A stretch of DNA of 64,000 bases from Multifurca ochricompacta. Lineage: Eukaryota; Basidiomycota; Agaricomycetes; Russulales; Russulaceae. The notes beneath the pieces are model-generated. The model was not told the origin of the DNA, searched no databases, and worked only from the letters and a program-made list of their open reading frames with translations. Of this stretch, positions 35,257 to 47,208 are shown piece by piece. Both the position numbers and the translations under genes were made by a program. Location of the stretch: positions 372,001 to 436,000 of the forward strand of contig WTXG01000010.1 in NCBI GenBank assembly GCA_022496185.1, read 5' to 3'. The first letter of the stretch is position 1. The number at the start of each line of letters is the position of its first letter.

Positions 35257-37395
35257 ATGAATTTCGCTAGGGTCGCCTTCTCTATTGAACAGGAGGGATT
35301 GAAAGATCTAGCTCTTCTACAGGCCGTGTTGTCGCGCAAGTGCGCAGAGGTAAGGCAGCGTTTACCCTTACCCACTACCCAAACACAGCCTCATCTCCCT
35401 AGGAAACTACTTCAATATGCTCTCAGTGGTCTGGCAACCTTCATCTGGAGGTTGAAGACATTTGCGAAGTTCCCTTGTTCAAGAAGACCTTAAAGCTAAA
35501 GACAACAACATATGGTCCCCCGGGTGTCTCGCACTTCAAATCGTTACTCACGTAAGTCGAAGGCTGCGCGATTAGATGCACCAGCCGATAAGTGCCTTTT
35601 AAAGGACCTAGTCAATATCGAGTCTTCAGCAGCCGCCATTATCACTCGCCCTCCCGAGATCCTTGCTTGTCTGAAACTACGACTCCCAACACGGAATGTC
35701 TTCGTCATCTTCGACTCTCATCCGCGTCCATCCTACCCTGATGGCGCTGGAATGAGTGTCAGCACCTCGGTCGAGAGCACTGCTCGTCGGCTCACTGAAC
35801 TTCTTCCTACCATTGACCTGCAGGACGGTGTTCTCCAGTGGCAGGCACAGCTCCTAGCTAATACCAGCGGGCACGTGTTTGTGCCGCATGGCTTTGACAT
35901 GTCTATGGCGACGTTGTGGCAGCGGTGCTCGAGTCCAGCCTTGCACAGCTATCCATGCAAGCAGAGATTTCGGATCTGCGATCGCAGAATGAATTCCAGA
36001 CAAACGAACAGCAACGACTGGAGAGCGAAGTCAAGGATATGGAAGAGCGAATCCGACGGCAAGAGGTACAAATCAAAGGGGCGGAAGAGAAACTCCAACG
36101 GCAAGCGAGGCATATTCAACAACTTGAGTTGTCCCCAAGCAGCGCCAATGACTCTCGCACCCCGACTCTCTCCAGGAATCCCTCACCTTGGATGTCCCAG
36201 TCGTTCACTCCATCACCCTCCAGAGCTTCCACCTCAGCCTTTGGTCGTTCCAACACTACCCCTGTCGCAAACTCGGGCTCAGGTGGCTCTTATAGTCTCC
36301 ACCGTAACCCTCCAACTCCACCGTTCGATCTGGAAGATAGTTTTTCGTATGCGATCGGCCTGCAACATGAGTTCGACAATGAAGATCGTGCACTCTCCGC
36401 GCAACGTACTGAGCTTTCCAGATCTGTCCAACGATTGTTTGAATGCGGCATATGCATGGAACAGATGCCTGAAGATTCAATCGCTCACCCCGATTATTGT
36501 GACCACTCCTTTTGTCGCGAGTGCATGCGCAGACACGTTACTTCGCGTCTTGATGAACATAGATTTCCTATACTCTGCCCCACCTGTTCCGTGGGCAAAG
36601 GCAAGGACAAGGGTGAAGTCGGACGTAAGTGTCACGGAGAGTTACCCCACCTATTCTGACCTCACGCGATGTCCATCCTAGAGGTTTCACAATCCCTTGC
36701 CCTTGACCTCGGGCTCACCAATGAGCAGTACGAGATTTGGACTGAGATGGAATTGGTCACGTTTTCCATACTTCTGCACTGTCGGAAGTACGTCTAGGGA
36801 TAAACCACATAAGCTCTTGACTGATGACCTGAGTCAGGTGCGAGCGGTCAATGTTTGTGGCCAGAGACGAGCACGAGGAAACGAATATCATTGCGTGTCC
36901 ACTTCCGGATTGTAATCATGTGTGGTGCAAGCAGTGTCAACGGGCGATCGATTTTGGCGGGCCTCGGCACTCGTGCGATGGTACATCGGAACTGGAGCAC
37001 TTGATGAAGGAACAAGGATGGAAGCATTGCCCGTGTACGCCCGATCCTTCCTATTTATTGGTGCCCCTCAACTTTATGTTTTGCGTTTTTAGCATGCAAG
37101 ACGCCGATTCAGAAAGAGATGGGATGCAACCATATGACGGTGAGTTTGTGCGATCTCAGTAACGTTAGGTATAATGGTTGAGTTTTTGCTCTCTGAAGTG
37201 TATAACCCCCGGATGCAACACGTGGGTTCTAGCTTCTCTACCATCATGATTGTTCCTGATGATGAATGATGAACTAGGCACTTTTGTTACATCTGTGGCG
37301 AGCTGATCGTGAAATCAGCACTTCAGCAGGATATCAGGAATGCGACCTCAAGTCACTTTCAGAAGAATTGCGCACTTTTCGCAGTGCCCGATTGA
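35257..37395 (+). CDS. RBR (RING1-IBR-RING2) E3 ubiquitin ligase 1
   Basis: A spliced gene. Exon 1 (35257-35349) is followed by several 50-60-nt introns. A coiled coil lies at about 35930-36120. RING1 is FECGICMEQMPEDS through CPTC (36437-36590). The IBR contains CPLPDCNHVWCKQC (about 36898-36940). RING2 is assembled from three small exons: SCKTPIQKEMGCNHMT, then CITPGCN, then HFCYICGE, ending at TGA 37395. RING2 keeps the Cys after Gly in GCNHM, which forms the ubiquitin thioester in RBR ligases such as parkin. The reading frame shifts near 35914, where the paralogue at 60.6-62.7 kb shows one base is missing; it is a probable indel error. The ATG choice is uncertain because an upstream exon may exist. 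Substrates unknown. Confidence 0.85.
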
Positions 37396-39085
37396 ATCTT
37401 TAGGTTCAAACGCACAATAATCGAAGTACGTACTGATACTAGATATTATTACGCTTTTTTTGCGTCATGTTGAGTCGTTGGATTTCAGCCACTGAATAAC
37501 ACACCATTCATTCTGTATTTCATATATCCTGCGCTATCTCAAGGTGGTCGAACTTTAGTTGGTTGTTTTGTTTTTTTGCCCCCATGGAAGTCACCTGCTC
37601 GTGCCATATGACGTACTTGCCTTGTCCGGCTTTGGATTGGATTGATGATGGATCTCATCTCCATCCATCCAATTAATTTGTAAAACAGATTGTACGATGC
37701 CGATGGGCGCGTAGCAGTGTCTGAATTTATCCTTGCGAGAGATACGAGCCCCTCTGAGTGCACCGAAGGACAAGATAAAAATGCCTTCCCTACCTTGAGC
37801 CACCTCCCCCCCGCCTAAGTTGTCCCCCCGAATTATTTTTTTGTTTTGAACGCGATTTAACCGAGCGCAAAGGCCGTCGCTTCATTTGACGAATATTTTT
37901 CGCTTCTTCTTTAGTTTATGAATTAATGTTTATATATGTCAGGCGGGTAACGGTAAGATTGGTAGGAATTGCCGCTTGGGTGGTCCGGGCACCGCGCTTA
38001 TGCGAAACCAAATCCATGTCAATGACTCACCAGCAGGGGTAACTTTCCTTCGGAATATGTACAACACAAAGACACCCCCACAATCCTTCCGACTGTGATC
38101 AGTCATTATCAGGTCCTTTAACGCTTAAACCCCCGTTTGTTTGTGATGGTGGGGTACAAAGAAAACAAAATAAGGTTAAATTTCTCAACGACATCCCTCA
38201 AAACCCGACGACCCAAGTGAGATCGGCTCAACCGTCATAAATAAAAAGAAATGATCTCGTTACTTGCGAACTTTGCGGAAGTTTCGCGGCGCTTGCGATA
38301 CGTTCAGTTAGCCCTTCATGGATTATCTCTATTTCTCATTCTTTAGACTCTTATCAGAAAATTTTCTTCAATTCCGACAGTGACACTTGGGGGAGGGACG
38401 CTAGTCGAGCCATCTCGGCCTCTCAAAATACACCAGGGTCAATTCTAGGCGTCTGGACGCATATGTCAAGCTCACTTCTATTGGATGTGGTGGCGTCATG
38501 ATTCTATGTTGAGTCTGCTGACTGAACAGCCCCATCTCAAGTCCGAAAACAAGAGGAAAAGAGGGAAAGGAGAAGTAGTCTTACGAGGGAGTTGCGAAAG
38601 CATCCGACAGACCGAGCTGACCCTGACCTTGAACTGAACTGAGAAAAAAAACAAAAGGTAATTGCCGCATCAATTCGCAAATACGCGAGCTCATCAACCG
38701 TCGGTCCCCAGGCGCTTACTCCTTGTCGAAAGGGCCCTTAATAACCTTTTCTTTGGGCCTTCGGGTGACTACATTGCCACATGATTAGCGAGGGGGACTA
38801 GGCGAGTCTGTACGCTTCATGTCCTTTGTCTGATTCGATCATTCGAGCAGAGTTTCAGGTTCTTTGGCGCGTTCCGACCGCCCCGTCAAGCCCTGCTCCC
38901 TCAGATTACTATGATGCCCTTCCATGGAAGCACCTGAGTGCGGGGTATGGCGGGGTTTTTCCCGAACAAGATATAAAGAAGGGTGCGCCCATGCTCTCAA
39001 CCTCATTGTACCTCACTTTGCCTCATACCTCCTCACTCTTTTTTTACATTTCAGTCCCTCCAAAGACTTCCAGACACTCTTTTCA
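37396..39085. other. Intergenic, no gene seen
   Basis: 1.7 kb between RBR1 and the aquaporin. Only short ORFs. AT-rich segments near 37440-37560 and 37840-37940. Just upstream of the aquaporin start lies a cctcactttgcctcatacctcctcac pyrimidine-rich tract (39010-39035), a common promoter feature in fungi. Confidence 0.5.
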
Positions 39086-40611
39086 ATGTCATCCAGTAAT
39101 AATTTTATGGGTTCTAAAAACCGGTCGTATTCTCATTTAGAGCATACAGGTGGGGATTACGATTCAATGCGCAACTACTATACGCGCTTTCCCAATCGTT
39201 GGGCTCGCATCCGGTATGAGATAATCCTCTCAATGGGCTTTTGGGCGCAACCCCACATACAAGTAACTGACCACTTGTTCTGATGGTAGTGATTACATTC
39301 GCGAGCCAGCTGCAGAAATGATTGGCACCATGATTCTCATGCTTTTCGGATGTGGCGTCAACTGCCAGGTCAACCTGGGCGGCAACACTAAGGTCGTGGC
39401 TTCGCCTAAGGGGGACTGGCTTTCGGTCAATTTTGGCTGGGCAATCGGTGGGTTTGTGGAGGACAGCAGTCCGAGATGCTGAAAAGCCATGTTTCTATGA
39501 CGCTAAATGTCCTTGCAGGTGCGGCGATGGGTGGGTGGGTCGCCGGTGGTATCTCTGGTGGGCACGTCAACCCGGTCGTACGTTATTCTATCGCGGCGTT
39601 TATCTGCTTGGAATAAGTTTGGCTCATCGCCATATGCTAATTCGCAGGTGACCATATGTTCAGCGATATTCCGTCGATTGTCGTGGAAAAAAGTGCCGTT
39701 GTACATCCTCGGCCAGATGCTGGGTGCCTTTTTAGGCAGCTTGTTTGTGTATTCGAACTACTTCCATGCCATCAACCTGGTGGAGGGTGGTAGTGGCGTA
39801 CGCACGGTACCTGGTACAGCAGGATTGTTCGCCACCTACGCGGTAAGCTCCAACCGCAACATTAATTTGCCGCGAACGGATATCTGACACGTGGGCCCAC
39901 GTATTCCTTAGGCGCCATACGTGCCCGCGGCGAACTGCTTCTTCAACGAGGTCGGTATCACATTGTGGCAAGGTGCACCCCCGTGTCCTCACACCTTATT
40001 TGACAGTTCCTCGGCACATTCCTCCTTTTGATCGTCGTATTTGCTATAACCGATTCACGAAATGGGGCCCCCCTTCAGGCATGGTTCCGGTGGCAGTATT
40101 CCTCGTTCTATTGGGCATAGGCGCTTCATTTGGCATGCAGACAGGTACACTTTTCTTGTCAATATTTTCAACTATTTATTTTTACTGATAATATTCACAT
40201 TCAAGGTTATGCCATCAATCCTGCACGTGATCTTGGCCCTCGCTTGATGACTTGGGTTGTCGGGTATGGCACGGAAGGTTTGTGATTTTGATGCGGACAT
40301 AGTGGATTGAGAACAAGTTGATGAACTTGCTTTTTAGTTTTCAAATTCCGTAGCCAATATTGGCTTTGGTGCCCCATTCTTGGGTCTCTCTCTGGAGGAG
40401 TCGTTGGGTGCTTCCTTTATGACTGCTTCCTCTTCGTTGGCCCTGAGAGCTTCTTCAACCGGCCGTGAGTCTTCACTTTTTTGCTGCTTGGATACGCTTT
40501 CTTTACTCAACTAGCCCTTCTAGGAGCGATTCTGCCCGCCGTTATCTTGCTTCGACTCGAAAACTCGAAGAATCTAACACACTCACCGCAGACCACTCAA
40601 CTGATGTCTGA
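39086..40611 (+). CDS. Aquaporin / aquaglyceroporin (MIP family)
   Basis: About 320 residues in at least seven exons, ATG 39086 to TGA 40609-40611. Membrane segments start at AEMIGTMILMLFGCGVN. The first pore loop reads GGHVNPVV (near 39580), so the usual NPA is NPV, split from its following residues by an intron. Later segments include VPLYILGQMLGAFLGSL and FLGTFLLLIVVFAITD, and the second loop is GYAINPARDLGPR (about 40205-40245) with a normal NPA followed by Asp at the site typical of glycerol-conducting members. Such channels pass water, glycerol and small solutes across the plasma membrane. NPV in the first loop is familiar in fungal aquaglyceroporins. All splice sites are GT..AG and no frame break was seen. 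Confidence 0.93.
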
Positions 40612-40965
40612 TTGATTTGTTACTGTTACTCTTGTCTCTTGTTTGGTTGTCTTTTCTTTCTTGTTTTCCTTGGGATTGAGGGCTAGTTCCGGTATCCCCA
40701 TTCCAGCAGAAAAGTTTATAATTTATTATACCACTTAGGTTCTCGTAGACGGCTTCTCCTCCATCGTAGGCAGTTACTGCGTTAAGAACCGTGACTGTTT
40801 TGTCTGATTGGAACTGTAACGCGTACAATCATACGATAGTCACAGGAATGCAATGCGAATATGATTGTTATGGTTATGTTGAGAGATCTTTAACCCTGCA
40901 TGATAATCGTTCCTTCACGCCTTCTTATCGGAGGCTCACGTTCGCTAATACCCTCGATCTCTATC
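40612..40965. other. Intergenic, promoter of the tRNA ligase gene
   Basis: 354 bp. Short, with no ORF or repeat of note. An upstream in-frame ATG at 40900 would add 22 residues to the tRNA ligase. Confidence 0.5.
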
Positions 40966-43816
40966 ATGGTATCTAAACCTTTCTCTCAAGTAGATTCCCA
41001 GTTAATAGTGGACCTTCATCTTCTGTGCGAAAAATTCCCTAAACTCGTCAAAGCTGTCCAATATGCTGCGCCAGCCATCCCAGAAATCACCCTGGAGAGT
41101 TGGAGGATGAGCGAATACAGATATTACGATGTCCCATCCCCGTTCCCGACACTCGCCCGTGGACTTTTCTCTATAAAAGAAAAGAGGGAGGATGAGAAAG
41201 AGAGTGAAGATATACGTTATCGAATCGTTGCACGAGGGTATGACAAGTTTTTTAATATTGGAGAAGTCCCATGGACGTCAGTATGTATTCTCTCTGCCTG
41301 CATGCCGCACCTCGCTTCAATTCGATTCTATTCTCAAATCTCAAATCTTTTCTATCTATCTTTTCACGTTTTTCCGCTCACCTCATTTTGGACAGTGGTC
41401 TTCTCTAGAAACGTACACCAAACCCCCATACACCCTGACGCTTAAGTCGAACGGATGTATCATCTTCATCGCTGCCCTCTCTCCATCTAAACTCGTCGTC
41501 ACCTCGAAGCATTCTCTAGGTCCTGTGGAGGGTAGTCTGGAGAGCCACGCCCAAGCCGGTGAGCGTTGGCTTCTTCATCATCTCGAGCGAGCGGGGAAGA
41601 CGACGGAACAGCTTGCGGAAGTCTTATGGGAGAAAAACTGGACTGCGGTAGCCGAGGTGCGTCCCCATCCAAACTCTCTGCCATATTTATTTTTAAATAT
41701 ACCCCTTCTTCATGACCCTTTCCGCAGCTCTGCGACGATAGCTTTGAGGAACATGTCTTGCCTTACTCCCCCGAAAATACGGGTTTGCATCTTCACGGTC
41801 TCAATGACTGTTCGGGTCCGTTCCACACCCAGTCCACCACGGTTGTCGACGCTTTTGCGCGTGAATGGGGTTTCATCATCACCCCGTCTTTCGAGCTATC
41901 GTCCATACTGGAAGTCAAAGCATTCACGGAAGATATCGAACGCAGCGGAAAGTGGAACGGTGAGCCACTCGAGGGCTTCGTCGTGCGCACGACCGTTAGC
42001 CGTACCTCCACCAAGGATGAAATAAGTCATGAAGATGGAGTCATCGCATCGCCTTACCCCCCCGGCTCATCGCTCTTCTTCAAAGTCAAATTTGACGAAC
42101 CGTACATGATGTACCGCGACTGGCGGGAGATCACAAAATCGCTCCTGTCGCGAGGCGAGAACGCGAAACTTCCGAAGAGCAAGATGGATCGCCCCGAGAC
42201 CAAGGTATACGTCGAATGGGTGAAGGGTGAGATCAAGAAGCACCCGAAGCTCTTTGATGGTTATACTAAGGGCCACGGGATCATCGCCACGCGCGAACGG
42301 TTCCTCGAGTGGTTGGGGACGAGAGAAGGATGGAAGAATAGGGCCAAGAAGGGTGATGCTGAGAGTGTTGATAAATCCCTCTCTGGTAAAAAGTCTGGCA
42401 AGATTGTCATCATGCCTATCGCGGTTCCGGGTGTTGGTACGTACCACATCCTCCGTCCACTTGGCCCATCGCCTCACTTGTTGCCTGGGCTCCTGTCAAG
42501 GCAAAACGACCATTTCCGTCGCTCTCGCAGAGCTGTTCCGTTTTGCACACACGCAGAGCGATGATGTCCGACGTAAGAAGTCAGGACCCTTATTCATTAA
42601 AAATGTCAAAGGACTTTTGCAAGACCATGACGTGGTCATTGCAGACAGGTAAGCAAAGAAAATGTGGCGATACTACTCTCCAATCGGGGGGGGGGGGGGG
42701 GGTTATTTTTGTTCAAAAAAGAGTATGTTGATTTTTTTTAACAGAAATAATCACCTCCGTCAGCACCGTGAGGGCCTCAGAGATGCCGTCAAGGACATGC
42801 ACCCGCCAGTCCGCCTCCTCGCACTCAACTGGTCTCTCGACCAACCACCAGCGACGATCCATCGAATCTGCGCGGATCGCATCCTTGCGCGGGGTGCGAA
42901 CCACCAATCGCTCCAAGGTGACGCGAAAGGAAAACTTCACGAGGTGTGGTGTGGAAATTTCTGAGAGAGTCAGAGCCGTTATACGATAGCGAGGCGGATG
43001 CGACGATCGAGATGGACGTCCTTGAAGGCCTTGAGGATTCCCTCGCCGCGCGATTGATGGGGTCGTTCGCGTGCTTGGGTTGGCGCGTCCAGACGTGGAG
43101 CAAGTTGGCATAGCGTTAGCCAAAGCGCGGGCGTACAAACCTGAATTGCGGTCGGACGTGAAGAGCAAGCAACAACAACAACAACAGCAACAACAAAAGA
43201 AGCGACAGGAGCAGGAGCAGGAGAAGGAGCAGCAGGCTGAGATTAAAAAAGAGCCACCCCCGCCGCGGTATTTTGCTTTGCTCGCGGAGATCGATCTGGT
43301 AGACGCCCTTGACACGCACATTACCACTCACCACCAGCAAGCGTCCTCCTCTTCCGCCGCCAGCCCCGCCACGCCACTACCGCTACGCGATTTATGGGAG
43401 AAGCTAAGGCAGAGGACCGTGTCGCTCGTCTTCCGCATGTCACGATCGTACATGGGAAAGAACTACCGGAGAAAATAGCGTTGTGGGAGCGTTGCGTGGC
43501 TATGAACGCGCTCCCCCGCTCGCCCTCTTTCCTTGCGCGATTAAGTCACGTGGTGGCGAATGAACGCATCATGGCGGTGACAGTCGAAGATTTGCGTGTG
43601 GATCATTCGGAGGAGGGGGAGGGGGAGGGGGAGGGGTATGATGAAGGGCAGGAAGGATCGGTGTTCGTGTCGCAGTTGGGTGCTGATGCTGAGCTCATCT
43701 TGCGGATGCATATGACGATTGGGACGAGGGACGCTTCTGTCCTTCCGGTAGAAGCAGGTGAGATGGTAGAAGCGTTCAGACGAGGCGGGAAGGTGGTATG
43801 GAGAGTGTGCGTCTAG
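40966..43816 (+). CDS. trl1: Fungal tRNA ligase (ligase, kinase, cyclic phosphodiesterase)
   Basis: Joins tRNA exon halves after intron removal, and HAC1-type mRNA in the unfolded protein response. The N-terminal adenylyltransferase has the nucleotidyl-lysine motif KSNG (Lys codon 41444-41446) and YDVPSPFPTLARGLF upstream. The kinase P-loop PGVGKTT is split by an intron (42436 and 42503). The C-terminal phosphodiesterase part ends with LPHVTIVH and MHMTIG motifs. ATG 40966 is preferred by comparison with family starts. A Gln/Glu-rich insertion (nine Gln from 43169) lies before the last domain, and an intron carries 17 G (42686-42702). Three single bases appear to be missing, near 42943, 43046 and 43408, each in a short G or C run. 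Since the enzyme is essential in yeast, assembly errors are likelier than gene death. Confidence 0.92.
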
Positions 43817-44011
43817 AAAAAGATGTGTTCATCAAAGGGAGGATAAAGGGTCGATGATGAAGAAGAGATGGGGATGGAGAAAGTTACTCAAATTTCATGG
43901 ACGATACTACACCTACTTACCTATATCATCCAAATTATGTTATGGATAATGTCACACGTACAAAAATACCCTCTCACACAGAATATATAAATAATATATA
44001 TATATACACAT

Positions 44012-45967
44012 TCAAATCGTTTCGCGAGTCCATGTATCCCTCACTGAGCTCTCGTCTGTTTCATCAACTACCTCTACGACGCGCCAAACGACGCGGTCTC
44101 CCTCACTCTCCAGTGAAATGACATGCGTGGGGTCTAAATCCCAGTGCTCGACCTGACGCATCCTGGGGCATATATTCAGGATATCCCGCGCACGCACGTC
44201 GTTCTCTTCAACGTTCGAGTTATCGGGATCGCGAAATATCGACACGCCGCGAAAGATTTCGAGCATGGGTAACGCGTCAAGAACCTTGACCCATTCTCCC
44301 TACGGTCATATATTAGGTACAATGCCCACAATATAAGAAAACGAACAGGTGAAGTGGGGTGAGGAGGAGGAGGGGGAAGGGGTTCTTTTTTGTTTTGTTT
44401 TGTTTTTCGTACCGGATGTATAGGAACGGGTGTGACGGTCCTATGTTCATGCCAATAATCGACTGTGGGCACTCGCAACCATCTCAAATGAGGGAACAAG
44501 CTCACGACCCGAACGAGGGAAGGTATACTCTCAAACGAGACCACGTCAAGACGACGGAGCATCTCTCTTCGACGCATATGTTCCATCGCCTCCATCGTGC
44601 GCGGAGTGACGCATATGGGGCCAAGGGAGACGAGCGCGGAGTCAGGGAGGAGAGCGCGTCCGGCGATCCCGGGACTATCGGGTACGTCGGCGCGTAGGGA
44701 GCGTAAGGCCGGTAGAGCACCAGAGGAGAGCGGGCCCGGATCGAGATGGTACCATGCGACGTGTTGGAGAGTCGGCGTGCGCTCGAGGAATTCCGCGAGG
44801 GCGCGGGCGTTTGTCGGTTCGGGTCGCGCGTAGATCTCGAGTGCGAGAGTGCGTAGGTGCGGGAAACGCACTTCGTGGAAGAGCGAACGTAGATCGAAAG
44901 CCCAGTCGTATACTTCTATGGTGAGATTCTGCGTGGACCGACCCCGGACGCCAGGGTGTGGTGATGCAGAAATAAAGAGGCAGGAATAACAACGGGCTCG
45001 TTAATATAAAGGCTCATGGAGAGAAGGGGGAAAAGAGAAAGAAAGAAAGAAATTTTTGGTTATGTTACCTCTAGAGATGGTGAGTTGTGCAGAACGCGGG
45101 AGAATTGGACGACGCTCGGCGGGTGCCGGAGGAACGCGGCGTGCTTCACGCTCAGAGAAGTAAGATTAGAGATGGACCAAAACTGAAATTAGTCCCATCT
45201 TATCAATTTAATAATATCGTGTGCGATGGAACTACTTGCACGCACCGGATATAACTGCACCTCGGTCGTATACCTCGGGAGTGGCGCCGGTGGGTTGAGG
45301 GGCTGAATGTACTCAATATGTCGTAAAGAGTCACGCCGGCTTACCGCTGCCTCCCAGAACAAAGCCTCAGCAGAATGACAGGCAGGCATATCGTGCAATA
45401 AAGAACCAGAGAAGACCAAGCTGTGGAGATTCGGCATGACACGTAAAGCGTTAGCGGCCGCGGCCAACGTCTCTGCATTCAGCCCACCGCGCTTCTTCCG
45501 CGGCATGCGCCTGAGTTCACGACTACTAGTGACGGCAGCGTCGGAAACAGCTGCGGGAATAATGACATTGGGGAACCGCTCTGGGAGGAAACGCCTTGCT
45601 TCTGATCGATCAAAAAGCGTGACGCAGCGTACGCCCGCCGCGAAGTTTGGACGAGCGGTGATGTTCTCCCAGGGAGTCGGACCACGTCGACTATCTATGC
45701 GAATATCGCGATATGCCGCATGAGTGGGGATGATGATGCACGCGAGAGCGCGACAAGTAAGCGCCAAAGCGACAAGGTCGCGATGCGTCGCGACGAAAGA
45801 GGCAACCAGGTCGAGGAGCTCTGCGGGGAGTTGTAAGAGCGCAGGTCGCGAGTCAGGGTGTCTTATCGTTGAAAAGGGACCTGGCGTGGTATAAAATTCT
45901 ATAACCTACACGGCGAAGGAGATTAGTCAAGTATACATACATGTGGGCTGTTCAATGTACGAACCAT
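44012..45967 (-). CDS. F-box protein with LRR-like C-terminal half
   Basis: ATG at 45967-45965, first exon of nine codons, a 38-40-nt intron, then an F-box: LPAELLDLVASFVATHRDLVALALTCR-type core (about 45850-45740). Further exons encode leucine-rich repeat-like stretches (SISNLTSLSVKHAAF, LRTLALEIYA, LRRLDVVSFESI), ending in TGA at 44014-44012. Introns fall near 45190, 45070, 44930 and 44410-44310. As in other F-box proteins it would link a substrate to an SCF ubiquitin ligase through Skp1. The body is unusually rich in Arg and Ala codons (high GC, about 44500-44870), unlike its neighbours. Its 3' end lies only 195 bp from the convergent tRNA ligase gene. Target unknown. Confidence 0.78.
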
Positions 45968-46451
45968 TGAGATGAATGAGAATGAGAGAGAACGGTGGCG
46001 AAGGGTTCGCGCAACGGGGCTCTGCTTTTATGGTGATTGATAGACATAATCACAATTTAATTCCCCAACGGACAATTAGTTTACGTCTCAATTTCAAGGA
46101 TGCATAATGCTGGGAAAGTGTGTACTTCTCAGGTAAGCCCGGGGCGTGTGGGAACCTACATAACGTGCGAGATTCGTGCCTTTATTGGGTTCAAACGCAC
46201 GCACTCATGCATGGTTCTTGGACAGTATCACCGCATCACTACACGGAGTTGATTCTCGAGTCTGCCGCAAGGGGATGCAAGTTACTCAGACAAAATTTGA
46301 CCTTGAGGGTACACCCCACATGTCAATATCATATTCGTATACTGGGCATAGAAACGTAAGGGCGTGGATGAGTATAAGGACGTATCCTGGCGAATATGTG
46401 TTGAGGTCCAAAATCCCCCAATCGGGTGGCCACATCATCCCCCGTTTAAAC
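45968..46451. other. Intergenic, no gene seen
   Basis: 484 bp between the 5' end of the second F-box gene and the 3' end of the eL14 gene, both on the - strand. No repeat or RNA gene recognised; the short ORFs here show no domain. Confidence 0.5.
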
Positions 46452-47208
46452 TCATGCCTTGGCGGCCTTGAGCACCTTGCGCACCTTATCGCGCCGCGAC
46501 TTTTTAAGAATCAGAACCTGGAAGCGCTCGAAATCTGTGAGTGCTCGCCGCTTCTCCGCCGCGGCGCGCGTCTTCGCCCATGATGTTGACTCCCATTTAG
46601 CAACAATACCAGACTTCTCGACATATTTCTTCACGACGCCAGAGCCAGCGCTGCGCGGAAGTTTTGGTACGGCGAGGGGTGTGAGAGTGAGATGGCGATA
46701 GGGGAAAGCCTGGCGTGGGACGCCTGTTGTTGGTCCGTCAATGATTGCCTGAACAATGCAACTAAGAATGAGTGAAATGCTTAATGACTGTGCCCTACCC
46801 TGTTATGGTCAATAATTTCGGCAATAACAGCAATATGACCCGCATGAGGGCCAGCTTTGAGGAGTACGACTACGAAAAGATTGATTTTGATTGAAATGAA
46901 TGTGTAACTGAAAAGAAAAATAATAAAAACGTCGCGACAACGCACCTCGACCAACCTCTACAAAGCGGGTGAAATTTGATTCTTGCTACAAGAAGTGATG
47001 TCAGACCATAATCCCAAGGCCTTCCATCAAAGAGGTGTGTCGCTACAGGAACCGCACGTAGCATAGAAACGTCTGTACCGGTGCATCCGACATCATGAAG
47101 TCGCATCCACCATGGTAGACAGCTCCATTCACCCCAAATCATATGGTTAAACACATTTCCATGGTTTCTGCGGTTCAAGGGAAAAACTTAATGGGTACTC
47201 ACAGGCAT
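46452..47208 (-). CDS. RPL14: 60S ribosomal protein eL14
   Basis: About 137 residues in four exons, a normal size for fungal eL14. The ATG 47208-47206 exon codes only Met-Pro before a 217-nt first intron (47202-46986). Then come SNFTRFVEVGRVVLL, AGHIAVIAEIIDHNR and IDGPTTGVPRQ, the KOW-like core of eL14, and the basic C-terminal helix WAKTRAAAEKRRALTDFERF..., ending TGA 46454-46452. eL14 is a structural protein of the large ribosomal subunit. A tiny first exon followed by a long first intron is common in ribosomal protein genes. The intron is four times longer than others in the window. No frame break. Confidence 0.93.

Noticed and set aside
35914..36681. Continuation of the RBR1 upstream frame past 35914
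   Set aside because: It loses all similarity to the paralogue, while the other frame carries the coiled coil and RING1. The frame change is best explained by one missing base.
42713..43340. Long minus-strand ORFs rich in Ser, Cys and Leu opposite the tRNA ligase
   Set aside because: They are mirror frames of the Gln/Glu repeat region and have no conserved content or splice structure.
46185..46200. gggttcaaacgc, similar to a tRNA T-arm
   Set aside because: No acceptor, D-arm or anticodon stem can be built around it. The same applies to ggcttcgagtcc near 51161.
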